Shown here: one piece after another, positions 17,708 to 27,028 of the stretch | Numbering within the stretch: the stretch's first letter is position 1 | Layout of the letters: the number at the start of each line of letters is the position of its first letter | NCBI GenBank assembly: GCA_963707015.1 | Contig: CAVPOO010000007.1 | Span: forward strand, 62,001-126,000 | Direction: 5' to 3' | Length of the DNA: 64,000 nucleotides | Origin: CAVPOO01 sp963707015 | GTDB taxonomy: Bacteria; Pseudomonadota; Gammaproteobacteria; Thiohalobacterales; Thiohalobacteraceae | Program-made: the position numbers and the translations under genes | The notes under the pieces: generated by a model | What the model was told of the DNA's origin: nothing | The model's input: only the letters and a program-made list of their open reading frames with translations | The model's database searches: none

Positions 17708-20700
17708 CTACCAGCCGCAGGTGGTGCCGGTGCGGGCCCTCGAAACGGCCTCCCACACGGTCTGCGCCACGCGGCCCTCGGACAGGTGCCGCTTCCATTC
17801 GCGGCCGTCCGAGCCGCTGCAGGACACGCTGCTGAACTCGTCGCCGTGGCAGGCCCGGCAGACGCTATTGCGGGCGATGTTGGCGTCGCCCTCACCGGTA
17901 GCCGGGTTGGTGCCGGCAACGGCGCCGAGCAGCTCGATCTCCACCTGGTTCATCATCGGGCGCGAGGCGCGGCCACGCATGGCGTGCTCCTGCCACCCCT
18001 CATCGCGGGCCGAGACCTCGTCCGACTCGTCACCGTGGCAGTTCTGGCACATGTCGTCAAGCGGGCTGTGATCGTCCGTGAACACATGCGCCCAGCCGAT
18101 GGCGGCATCCAGATTGTTCCGCACCCGCTGACCGTCGAAGCGCAGGTCGTCCATGCGGCTGTGCACGCCGGTGCCGTTCACCTGGTGACAGGCACCGCAC
18201 TTCAGCGGTCCATGGGAGCCGTCGGTGTTCATGCTCGCCGCCTGGGCATAGGTCGTGGTGTCGATGTTAGGCGTTACCGGGTAGAGGCCGTGGATCGACT
18301 CGTGGCAGCCCTGGCAGGTGATGTCGCGGTGACCGCGCGAGTAGCGCATCAGGCTCGCCTTGGCCGGGTAGTTGAACGGCGCGAAGGCATTGATGTTGCC
18401 GCTCTGCTCCACGTAGGGCGCCGCATGGCAGTCCGCACAGTGAGGCTCGCCCGGGGACAGCCAGTGGTCACGACCGTCAGTGGCAGCCGAGAAGGGCACC
18501 GCCACTGCCGTGTTGGCGGTATCGGTGAACGGATTGGCCGGATGGCGCCACTGGCTCTGGTCACCCTTGTTGGCATTGATCAGGTCCACGCAGTCCGGGG
18601 TGGTGCAGAAGCTCAGGATGTTGACGCTGATATCGCCATCGGCATCCGTCGACACTACCGGCCCGCCGGGACCGACCTCGATGGTCGCCACATTGGCGTC
18701 CGGGATGTCGGCACGCCAGACGTCATGCGTGGTGTCACCCAGAGGGCTGTTCACCTTCGGGTCAAGCCAGTTGATGGCCTGCGCCTCGCTGACACCCACT
18801 GCGGAGGCCAGAGCCGCGAGCGTGGGGGCACCGCGCACGTTGTTGACGCAGTCACCCTCGATCAGGTTGTCGCAGTCCTCGGCACGCCAGATCTCCTGAC
18901 CGAGCTGGCTGTGGCAGTTGGTGCACCAGATGCCGCGCGTGTCCCGATTGTCGCCGGCCAGTCCGGCCTGGTTGTAGAACACGTTGCTGGCGAGCCACTG
19001 GCCCACAGCATTCAGATGAGCAGGCGTCTCGGCCCCATCGTTGTCCTTGTTGGGATTGGAGTGCACGTCGCGGCCCACGAAGCAGCCGCCACTGGCCAAG
19101 CGGTTGTCGCCGCCGGCGTAGAAGTTCTCGCCGTCCAGGGTGATGGGGTAGCCCGCCATATCACCATCCGAGCGGTGCGCCGGGTGACAGCCCTGGCAGC
19201 CGCCGTCGCGGCCGAGGCTATCGTTGAACACGATGACGCCGGGATCACCGTTCTCGTCGAACTCCGTGGCGTTGCGGTGGTTGCGGTGAATCGCCTCGGA
19301 GATGGGTCGGATCAGCTGGCCTTCAGGGCCGGTGGCGGATTTGACCACCGCGATGACATTGTCCCCATGGCACTTCTGACAGATAACGGACTCATGGCCC
19401 ATGCGGGTGTTCTGGATCGGGATTCCCGCATTCTGGTCAAGGCAGTCCTGTGGGATTGACCGGGTCGAGACCCCCGCAGGCGGGGTAGTTGGCGGTGAAG
19501 CTGGTCCCGTGCTGGGCGTCATGGTCCGCCATCATGCTGACCGCGGCGCTCTTCAGGCGCGAGTACCAGTCGGAGTCGCCGGCCGCCGTGTCGATGTCGT
19601 AGAAGGCATTCCAGAAGTTGTACTCGGACTGCACCAGCGCCCATTGCTCGGGTTTTCCGGTCTGCGGTGAGTTGGAAGTATCGGGCGCGTTCGAGTGGCA
19701 GCGCTCGCAGTTGGGGATGTCAATGGGCGCTGTGCCGAAGCCGACCACCGGCTGACCGTTCTGCAGCACCGGGGCGCCGACGCCTTTCGCATCACCGTCG
19801 TCACGCTGGTGTCGCTCGGGTCATAACGGTGCAGTTTGGCGATCATCTTGACGTACGGGCGAATCGAGTCCTCGTCCACCAGACCCGGGTCAGCGAAGAA
19901 GTCGATGGTGTCCTCGAAGGGGGTAAGCGGCAGGCCCAGGGCCTCCCAGATGCGCGGCGAGGTCAGGGTGACAGGGAGATTCTCGAGCACCTTCATCTGG
20001 GTGTAGACGACGGTCCCGTGCTCGCCCGAGAAGGTCAGCACGTTACCGTTAGCGAGGCCGCCGCAGTCGTTGGCCGTCAGCGCCGGATGATTCGGATCGT
20101 CACCGATGGCTTCACCATTGGAGGTGACGGGCCCCATCGGGTGCGCAGCGGGCCCGCAGTCGCGCTGGAACACGACGTCGATGCCGAGGCGAATCTTGTC
20201 GGCCTCCGCGACGTTGCCAGTTGCCGGGCATTGGTATCGCGCCCTCCAGGTCAGAGTAGAAGTAGAGGTGATTCATCCAGCCGTTGGCATAGCTGTCGGC
20301 GATGCCATCGATCTCACCGTCACCTACCGGCGCACCCACCGCACCGTTGTAAGGCTCGGCTGCCGTGGAGGTCTTGATTGCGCCGTTGGCGGTCTCGGTC
20401 GCCTGGTCGTAGATGGTAGCCCACATGAACAGCGAGTTGCCCTCCACCGCGCTGATCAGGGTGCTGACCTGCGCCTTGCCGCGGCCGTCATTGCGCGGCT
20501 GGGCCTCGTGCTCGTAGGCCAGCACGTATTTCTGGAAGTTGCTGCCGCTCAGGTCGGCGTCACGCAGCACCGTCTCGCGCCCGAGCGGGTCCTTGCCGAC
20601 GTTGGGGTCGCCCTCCAGCAGCTTGGCGAAGGCGCCCTGGCCGCTGCTGGATCTCTGGGTCTTGACCACCTGGGCCAGGATGGAGTTATAAGGCGGCAGC

Positions 20701-20942
20701 ACGCAGCAGTAGGCGAACTCGAAACCGGTGCAGTGCATGCCCAGCTCGTAGTTCATCATGATGTTAAAGGTGTTCTTGGGTGGCGAGCCACGACTCTCGT
20801 CGTCGTCGTCCGCCCAGGTCGGGCCGGACAGGCCCAGGGCCAGTGCAAATGCCACTGCCCCAAGGACGAGCAACAGCATTGTGGGTCTTATGCGTGACAC
20901 GCCTCCAGGACACGCGGTTGTCGGGGCATGGGTCATAATCAT
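17708..20942 (-). pseudogene. Multiheme c-type cytochrome B (9 CxxCH), interrupted by three frameshifts
   Basis: Read through three frameshifts (near 20220, 19800 and 19447) this encodes about 1,075 residues homologous along its length to cytochrome D (28712-33388). The start at 20942 follows GGAGGAGGAG. After a signal peptide (LLLVLGAVAFALALGLSGPTWA) and an acidic stretch comes a heme-free domain (IMMNYELGMHCTGFEFAYCCVLPPYNSI). Nine heme motifs follow: CERCH, CQKCH, CQGCH, CTNCH, CADCH, CQGCH, CGACH, CQNCH, CRACH. At least the third shift looks like an extra base in a two-base run, so assembly error is possible; otherwise it is a decaying copy. Preceded by a sigma-54-type promoter, followed by two terminators and PpiC 1. 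Confidence 0.8.
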
Positions 20943-21195
20943 TCTCCTCCTCCTGATGTAGCGCCTTTCGGCCGATCGCTTTGACCAAACAAGCCTTTTT
21001 CGAGATTAAAGGCCTAACTGTGATACCGAGCGCGCTGCGATGTGCAGCAACCTCGGGGGCTTCGTTTCGCGTCTTGTTTCTGGCTACGCTGCTGCGGCCC
21101 ACCCTGCGGCCTTCGCAGCCTCCCTTCGACGTCTACGCACTGCTTTCACGCACTTCCCAATAAGTATTTTCCCCTACGTACTTGCCTAAGCCCTG

Positions 21196-21211
21196 AGCAA
21201 GATTCGGACCA
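21196..21211 (-). promoter_or_regulatory. Sigma-54-type promoter of cytochrome B (unit B)
   Basis: Minus strand TGGTCCGAATCTTGCT, GG and GC at correct spacing, about 254 bases before the start codon. Confidence 0.7.
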
Positions 21212-21295
21212 GCGGTTACTAAGCCGATAACTCATTCATAGTGGGGCATCCTCGGGATTCTAGTCCCATCTCTCGACATGCCAGGCATGCCAACT

Positions 21296-21322
21296 TGTCA
21301 TGACATCATGACAATTTTGTCA
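21296..21322. promoter_or_regulatory. Upstream activator repeats (unit B)
   Basis: TGTCATGACA, then ATGACA and TTGTCAG, 85 bases upstream of the -24 element; the TGTCATGACA core is identical to unit A. Confidence 0.6.
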
Positions 21323-21465
21323 GATATGAGGTGCAGCACGCGCTGAATTGCCGCCGCAGGGTACGACGAAGCGGTAACTCGGCAAGGAGCGCAGAACCAG
21401 CCTGTTCGCTTTTCTGATCAGCGGTTCCGGCGATTGATAGCGACTTCTGAGACGCAGTCAGGGCC

Positions 21466-21555
21466 CTACCCGTGCGCACTTCGAATCCGCCCCGCCGCCA
21501 CGCCGTGCAGCCCTCCTTCGAGGTGAAACAGGTTCGGGAGAGATCTAAATTGAGT
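21466..21555 (-). pseudogene. Remnant of a rhodanese-like gene (C-terminal end)
   Basis: Minus strand encodes LPNLFHLEGGLHG in one frame and AWRRGGFEVRTG in the next. Compare the intact rhodanese at 25831-26277, which ends IPNVMHLEGGLNGWRQSGFEVRTG. Roughly 75 bases align with a one-base shift. It lies just after the TlpA-like gene, suggesting this cytochrome module once had its own rhodanese. No start or catalytic Cys remains. Confidence 0.7.
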
Positions 21556-21563
21556 CCGGTGCA

Positions 21564-22121
21564 TTATTCGCCGCCCGGCCGCGGCTCCGCCGCCAGCTGC
21601 TCCAGCATCTCGACGATGTCGACCCGATCCCACTCCACGGGGCCACGTCCGACGTAGCGAACCCTGCCGCTGCCGTCCAGGACGTAGGCCGTGGGCAGCA
21701 CGTTGGCGCCCCAGCCCTTGAACGCGGCACTGTCCTTGTCCAGCAGGACGAGGAAATCGAGACCGAGCCGCTGCGCCATGGTGCGCACCCGCCGCTCCGC
21801 TTCGCCGACGTTCACGCCGATGACGGCGAAGGGCGCGCCTACCATCTCCTCCTTCAGTCGCTGGATGCTGGGCAGCTCTTCGAGGCAGGGCGTGCACCAG
21901 CTCGCCCAGAAAGTCACCAGCAGCACCTTGCCCGCAAACTCGTTCAAGCTGCGCGGCTGGCCCGCGAGGTCCGGCAGGCTCAACGTCGGTGGCAGCGCTG
22001 CAGGCACCTCGGACAACTCGCCTGCAGGCGCAGGGAGCGGGCAAAGCCACAGGACCGAGAGCATCAGAACCTTCTGTGCGGTATTGCGAAGTGACGAGCG
22101 TATGCTTGTTGCGCTAATCAT
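21564..22121 (-). CDS. TlpA-like periplasmic thioredoxin
   Basis: About 185 residues: signal peptide (KVLMLSVLWLCPLPAPAG), then the AhpC/TSA-redoxin fold with DLAGQPRSLNEFAGKVLLV, TFWASWCTPCLEELPSI (active Cys at about residues 76 and 79) and NVLPTAYVLDGSGRVRYVGRG. Likely reduces disulfides on exported apocytochromes. It is the gene directly after multiheme cytochrome C, where cytochromes B and D instead have PpiC isomerases. Start at 22121 is chosen because the signal peptide begins there; the Shine-Dalgarno is weak. It is a paralogue of the thioredoxin at 14494-15084. Confidence 0.85.
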   Translation of the reverse strand: MISATSIRSSLRNTAQKVLMLSVLWLCPLPAPAGELSEVPAALPPTLSLPDLAGQPRSLNEFAGKVLLVTFWASWCTPCLEELPSIQRLKEEMVGAPFAVIGVNVGEAERRVRTMAQRLGLDFLVLLDKDSAAFKGWGANVLPTAYVLDGSGRVRYVGRGPVEWDRVDIVEMLEQLAAEPRPGGE

Positions 22122-22250
22122 GCGAGGTCGTTCCAGGTTGAACGGAATGCCTGTCTGGCACACATATCACGTCCCGGCGCTGCACGCCATGGGCGGGGTA
22201 GGCCTGCAGCCCATGAGATGGGGCGTGGCCGCCTCTGAGTCGTAATAAAA

Positions 22251-22280
22251 AAGGCCCCGCAGAGGAACCTGCGGGGCCTT
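22251..22280 (-). terminator. Intrinsic terminator of cytochrome C
   Basis: Perfect 12-bp arms AAGGCCCCGCAG / CTGCGGGGCCTT, 6-base loop; the minus strand runs into TTTTTTATTACG. Located 47 bases after the cytochrome stop. Confidence 0.88.
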
Positions 22281-22327
22281 CAATGCGTGGCGGCATCCCT
22301 GCCGCCGGGTTTGTTTACGTGCTTCCG

Positions 22328-25148
22328 TTACAGCTCGTTGCCGTGGCACATGTTGCAGCGGATCGGCGTGCCCTTGGCCACGAAACCAACATCCGGCAGG
22401 TTACGGTCGGCCGCCGTGCGTGACAGCACCGAACCTTCGCCGTTCTGCCCATGGCAATCACGGCAGGCATTGCGGTTGATGTTCTGCCGGTGGCCGCCGT
22501 CGGCGAAGCTGGTGTTGCCCACCACGTGCATGCCATGCGGTCCCTGCAGGCTGGCGGTCGAGCCGTTGGTGCCCAGCGCGTTGATATTGGTGTGGCAGGT
22601 GCCGCACTCAACGATGGGACCGGTGTGGCCTTGCAACTGGTTCGCCGTGACGTTGTCGTTGGCGTCCGGGTTGCCGTTCGGGAACTCAGCGTGGGTCGCA
22701 CCATGACAACCCTCACACATCACACCGCCGTGGCCCGTGCTGACCCGGTACAGCTGCGGATTGCCCGCACCCGGGTTACTGAAGCCGTTGAAGCTCGCAG
22801 GAACCGCGGGCTCGGCGAAGCGCTTGTTGGTCGGCACGATGGGCGTGGCCTTGGCATCCCCGCTTCGATAGGCCTGGCGCAGACGGATATTGTCGGTGTT
22901 GCCGTCCACGTCCGCCGTGTTGGTGATGGTGTTGGCCGTGCCCGCCAGGTTGCTGCTGGTATCCCCCGTATGGCAGGAACCGCAACCCGGCTCGTTGGCC
23001 CAGGGCACGCGCGGCTGCGGGTCGTTCGGGTCGTAGAAGTTGCCGCCCAGGACGAAGGCCCCCGGGTTCTGCGGCGAGACTCCCGCCGAGAAGTCGTTAC
23101 CCACCTGCTGCATGTCACCGTGGCAGTCGTTGCAGAGCATGCCGCCGTTGAACATCGCACCGCGCAGACACTGCACGTTGGTGCCCGGGTGGCACTGGTA
23201 GCAGGTGTCCTCCAGCACCGCCAGACGCGCGGCCTGGTTGGTGATGGTGCCGTTGGCGTTCTGGATTGGCGCCGGCATCGGCGGGAACAGATTGCCGAGG
23301 CTGCCGTGGTGACTGTGCATCACGTTTGAGTTGCTCGGATGCGCCACCTGGTTACGCCCGTTGGGACCGGTGCCGGGGGCGCCGGCCACCGGGCCGACCT
23401 GCGCCAGGTCCAGCGCCGGGGTGTAGTGACACACCTGACAGACCGCCGGCTGGCCCTGCACCAGCGCTATGTTGATCAGGCAACTGGCGTCACCGTCTCC
23501 TCCATTGGCGGTGACATCGCACGGGGTCGAGGCGCCTGCGGTGTTCACATAATTGGCACCATGCTTCAGGTCGTGCAGCCGCAGGAGGTTGATGTCCGCC
23601 GCATACTCGACACTCACGTCGGTTGGCAGGTTCGGGTCCGGGTCGTCCAGACTCGTTGCCACCGGCAGGCCGGCCGCCAACAGTGTGTCGGTCGGCTGGC
23701 TGGTACGGCTGTTCTGCACGTCGGCCGGGTCGGAGTGGCAGTTGGTGCAGCTCGCCTCACCCGAGATCGGCAGTACCGTGTCGACGGTCGCTACCGTCGT
23801 CGCGCCCTGCTTGGCCTCGACGCGCACCAGCGGATAGGCGTTCTCGCGACCGAAGTCATCGTAGGCCGCGAACGGGATGCCCGCACCCTCGTACCAGTTC
23901 ACGCCCGCCGCCACATAGCCAAACGGGAAGTTGACGAAGAACGGCTTGTCGCCATAGTGCTCGTTGACCGTCTGTGGGTCATTGAGCAGGTACGGCGCGG
24001 CCAGTCCCGGCATCGCGTGTTGCACGGCGGTGAGGGTCTCGTCTCCGCTGTTGACCACACCGTCGGCACCGATGTAAAGCTCTTCCACATTGGGTACAGG
24101 CAGGCCCACATCCAGCGTGACCGGGAACCCTCCGGTTGCCAGCGGGGTAATGCCCAATCCGCCGGGGTAGAACGGGTCATAGGCACCACCGACAACCGCA
24201 TCCCAGAAGTTGGTCTTGTAGGTGCTGCCGTCGGCCTTCAGGCCGCGCTGGACCAGGGCATTGGGCTGACCCAGGATCGGGTCATTCGGATTGGATGCCG
24301 CGGAGTACTCCAGGGTAACGCCCGCCGGGTTCAGCGTCGGGGTGGCGCCCCGCTGGATCACCTGACCGAGCAGCACCTGGAACGGTGGCAGGATGCTGGA
24401 GATACGCGTATCCAGGTCGCCGCAGTGCATGCCAAGATCATTGATGGCCAGCACGCGGAAGGCGCCATTCAGCAACGTGGACTGCTCGGGCACCAGTTGT
24501 TCCGGACAGCCGTCCTGGCTGGTGGAGTTGATGGAGAGCCCCTGGGTAGCCGGCGTGCAGCTGACCTGCGGTGGCGGTGTCGGTGTCGGTGTCGGTGTTG
24601 GGGTAGGCGTCGGTGTTGGCGTCGGACCGGTGTTGGGGTCGGCGTCGGTGTCGGTCACCGGCGTCGGTGTGGCGTCGGACCCGGTGTTGGCGTCGGCGTC
24701 GGCGTTGGTGTCGGCGTCGGTGTCGGGTTGTTGCGGTCGCAGTCGGCCGGGGCATTGCTCACGTCGCGCTCGACCGTCTGACCGTTCGAGGAGGTCGCGC
24801 GCACCGACAGGGCACGGGACTGGGGCTGCGATCACGAACCCGCCAGTCGCGGTCCTCGTCGTCATTGTCACTACCGATGACCTGGGCGGGATTGAATGCA
24901 TTCACAACCGTTACGGTTGCGCGGCGGTCCTTGCGGCCTCGCACAGTGAGCCGCCGGTCTCCAGCGTCCCAGCTAGCGCTGGTGATGGTCAGGACACTGC
25001 TGCCTTCGTCGTCATCATCCGCCCAGGCGGTCGTCGTACCGACCAGCCCGAACAGGACGCCAAAGAAAACCAACAGATGCAGGATGCGCCTGATGCGTTC
25101 GGTACTCGTAAGTTGGGTATTTCGCCTGATTCGTCCTACAGGGTTCAT
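22328..25148 (-). pseudogene. Multiheme c-type cytochrome C (9 CxxCH) with two apparent frameshifts
   Basis: ATG at 25148 follows GGAGAGGAGAAG. The signal peptide (ILHLLVFFGVLFGLVGTTTAWA) is followed by an acidic stretch and a small domain (VLTITSASWDAGDRRLTVRG, ...SPVPC). Near 24804 one base appears missing from a G run: restoring it gives PCRVRATSSNGQ...VSNAPADC, matching cytochrome D (PCRVRVEQ...VANAPANC). A second shift lies in the Thr-Pro linker near 24690. Then comes the heme-free domain LAINDLGMHCGDLDTRISSILPPF. Nine heme motifs follow: CTNCH, CQVCH, CYQCH, CNDCH, CGSCH, CEGCH, CGTCH, CRDCH, CNMCH. The gene is likely functional if the shifts are assembly errors in low-complexity sequence. 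Confidence 0.8.
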
Positions 25149-25289
25149 GATCTCTCTTCTCCTCTCCACCCGGAAATCCCGGTTTTCGCTCGACCGCACA
25201 GTTGCGTTTGGCCACCTTGCCTGATACCACCGACACACCAACCACGCGCGCCGAGTACGTAGTTACCACTACGTATCTTCCCTACCAGC

Positions 25290-25305
25290 AGCAATTATCA
25301 GGCCA
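25290..25305 (-). promoter_or_regulatory. Sigma-54-type promoter of cytochrome C (unit C)
   Basis: Minus strand TGGCCTGATAATTGCT, a close match to the consensus, about 142 bases before the start codon. Confidence 0.75.
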
Positions 25306-25386
25306 GCAGAATAGGGCTGCTAACCCCATGATTGCCGCATTATTCGGGACCTCCATCACGAACGATGTCTGCCATTACTGCCACTT

Positions 25387-25437
25387 TGACATGACAGGCG
25401 TCGCAGGCATGACATGAATGTCATGCCTGCGACGCCT
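25387..25437. promoter_or_regulatory. Upstream activator repeats and long palindrome (unit C)
   Basis: TGACATGACA at 25387-25396 is followed by a perfect palindrome, 25396-25437, with 20-base arms and a 2-base centre. Its inner arms are GGCATGACAT / ATGTCATGCC. It starts 82 bases upstream of the -24 element. The outer GC-rich part of the palindrome could also form a terminator-like stem. Confidence 0.65.
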
Positions 25438-25830
25438 CCTGGTTCCTACTCAGTTCTCGGGAACGACATGGCCGAAATAGTGCCACGTGCTGTGGTTATT
25501 ACTTATTGCTCGCGAGCGACTCTAGCGCGATCAGGATCTCATTAGCGAGACGCACGTCTCACTTCGGGGGTGTGAAATGTTGGGCCGCTCGTCTCCCGTG
25601 ACCACCATCCGGAAAGGCGTTGCGCAGGGTGCGCTCGATTCGACCCGCGTCCTTATCGTCGCGCGGCACCTCCCAGCGTGCCCGGTATTCCGGTGCATGA
25701 AAGGCACCCGACGGTAAGTCAATTTTGTTTTTTCAGGAGGGCAACCTCAGGCGGTAAGATCGAAGTGTGTCATTGGACAACGCCACTGCGATGCTGGCCA
25801 ACGCCATGCCTCACGCCTTGCCCGCCTGCG

Positions 25831-26277
25831 TCATGGCCCCCACCCCGTACGCACCTCGAAGCCGCTCTGGCGCCAGCCGTTCAGCCCGCCTTCGAGGTGC
25901 ATCACGTTGGGGATGTCGTGCTCGATCAGCGTCTGCTCGGCCAGCCGGGTACGCTTACCGAAGATGCAGTAGAGCACGACACCGTTGGCTTCGCGCAGCT
26001 CGTCCATGTGCTTCTCGAGCTTGGTGTGGGGAATATTGATGGCACCCGGCACATGGCCGGATCTGTATTCACCGTTGTCTCGAACATCGACGACCAGCAG
26101 CTTTTCGGCTGTCTCCTGCCGGGCGGCCAGGTCTTCGGGCGTGATGGCCGGTGTCTGGAAGTCGGAGGCGAATGCGAAAAGCGGAAGCAGCGCGGGGAGC
26201 AATGCCCGCAGCACGGTTGGCAGGGTAACCGGTAACGCATCGTTGCCCGAAACGGACCGCAGATAGACCAGATTCAC
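25831..26277 (-). CDS. Secreted single-domain rhodanese
   Basis: 148 residues with a signal sequence (VLRALLPALLPLFAFAS) and one rhodanese domain: LLVVDVRDNGEYRSGHVPGAINIPHTKLEKH, then the active loop VLYCIFGKRTRLAE with Cys at about 104, and HLEGGLNGWRQSGFEV at the end. Periplasmic rhodaneses bind sulfane sulfur or act as sulfurtransferases. Its position behind cytochrome D, PpiC 2 and a small acidic protein, with a remnant copy in the neighbouring module, suggests a role tied to these cytochromes. The role in cytochrome maturation is inference. Confidence 0.88.
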   Translation of the reverse strand: MNLVYLRSVSGNDALPVTLPTVLRALLPALLPLFAFASDFQTPAITPEDLAARQETAEKLLVVDVRDNGEYRSGHVPGAINIPHTKLEKHMDELREANGVVLYCIFGKRTRLAEQTLIEHDIPNVMHLEGGLNGWRQSGFEVRTGWGP

Positions 26278-26322
26278 GTCAGCCTGCCTCGAAATATCCC
26301 CCCCTGCCCTCGCGGGAAGGGG

Positions 26323-26776
26323 CTAGGGGGAGGGAGCAGGGTGGGAGTTATCCTTGAGGCAGTCCGGCACATGGAACTCTTCATCCAGCCCGTAGCGCTC
26401 GTCGAAGCTGCCCGTCACAGTTGCTGTCACGGATGACATAGTTATGCTTCTCATCGGTCGCGCCGCCCCCATGAGAACTCATGCTCCAGGCCCACAGCGT
26501 GTCCTTCGTGGTCATGCTGAAGACGCTGTCACCCGCCAGGTTCCGGTAGTGGCGGATGTGGGTCTCCTTGACACCGTCACCGTCCCCATCGCCATCCTCT
26601 TCCTGGGTCATCACGAAACCTTCCATCTCCGGCGCCTGATACTCACCTGCTTCCATTGCCGCGAGCGGGGGCAGTGCACCGAAAAACAGCGAACACACCG
26701 CCACCGCCCCGATGAGGGCCGCGCCCTTAAGCCAGTCCAGACCGATGCGTGAGGCGAACTGTGGAATCACTTTCAT
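26323..26776 (-). pseudogene. Small secreted acidic, possibly Ca-binding protein, with an apparent frameshift
   Basis: ATG at 26776, a signal segment (GAALIGAVAVCSLFFGALPPLAA), then EYQAPEMEGFVMTQEEDGDGDGDGVKETHIRHYRNLAGDSVFSM and YVIRDSNCDG. In the given sequence the frame ends at 26381. Dropping one G from the GGG run after NCD gives a natural continuation, GSFDERYGLDEEFHVPDCL, with a TAG stop at 26323-26325. Two acidic loops (EEDGDGDGDG, RDSNCDGSFDE) resemble Ca-binding loops. No family recognised. It lies between PpiC 2 and the rhodanese. Confidence 0.6.
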
Positions 26777-26848
26777 AGCTTACATCTCTCTGCGACAGGC
26801 CTGTAAGGGGCCACGGGGTTGCACCCTGCGCCTCACCCCTCATGCGTA

Positions 26849-27002
<154 letters not shown>

Positions 27003-27028
27003 TATTCTGTATTCTATCTCCTAACTCC

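Larger units (their letters stand above)
20943..21465. other. Regulatory intergenic region upstream of cytochrome B
   Basis: About 520 bases with no gene. It holds a ~250-base leader, the sigma-54 element and the TGTCA repeats listed separately, plus CGACATGCCAGGCATGCC near 21275. Confidence 0.5.
25149..25830. other. Regulatory intergenic region upstream of cytochrome C
   Basis: About 680 bases. It holds the leader, sigma-54 promoter and repeats of unit C up to 25437. Between 25440 and 25740 only short frames exist; one minus-strand frame ending near 25560 (AFHAPEYRARWEVPRDDKDAGR...) has protein-like composition but no start codon and may be a gene remnant. Confidence 0.45.

Noticed and set aside
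17601..17798. 65-codon minus-strand frame across the terminators
   Set aside because: Overlaps the end of cytochrome B and two terminator stems; no start signal.
22328..25148. Programmed frameshifting in cytochromes B and C
   Set aside because: Shift sites lack a common slippery heptamer plus structure, occur at different positions, and are not found in paralogue D; indel error or decay is simpler.
25531..25722. 63-codon minus-strand frame
   Set aside because: No Shine-Dalgarno, no family features, and another frame on the same strand over the same bases looks more protein-like but lacks a start. Treated as non-coding or remnant.
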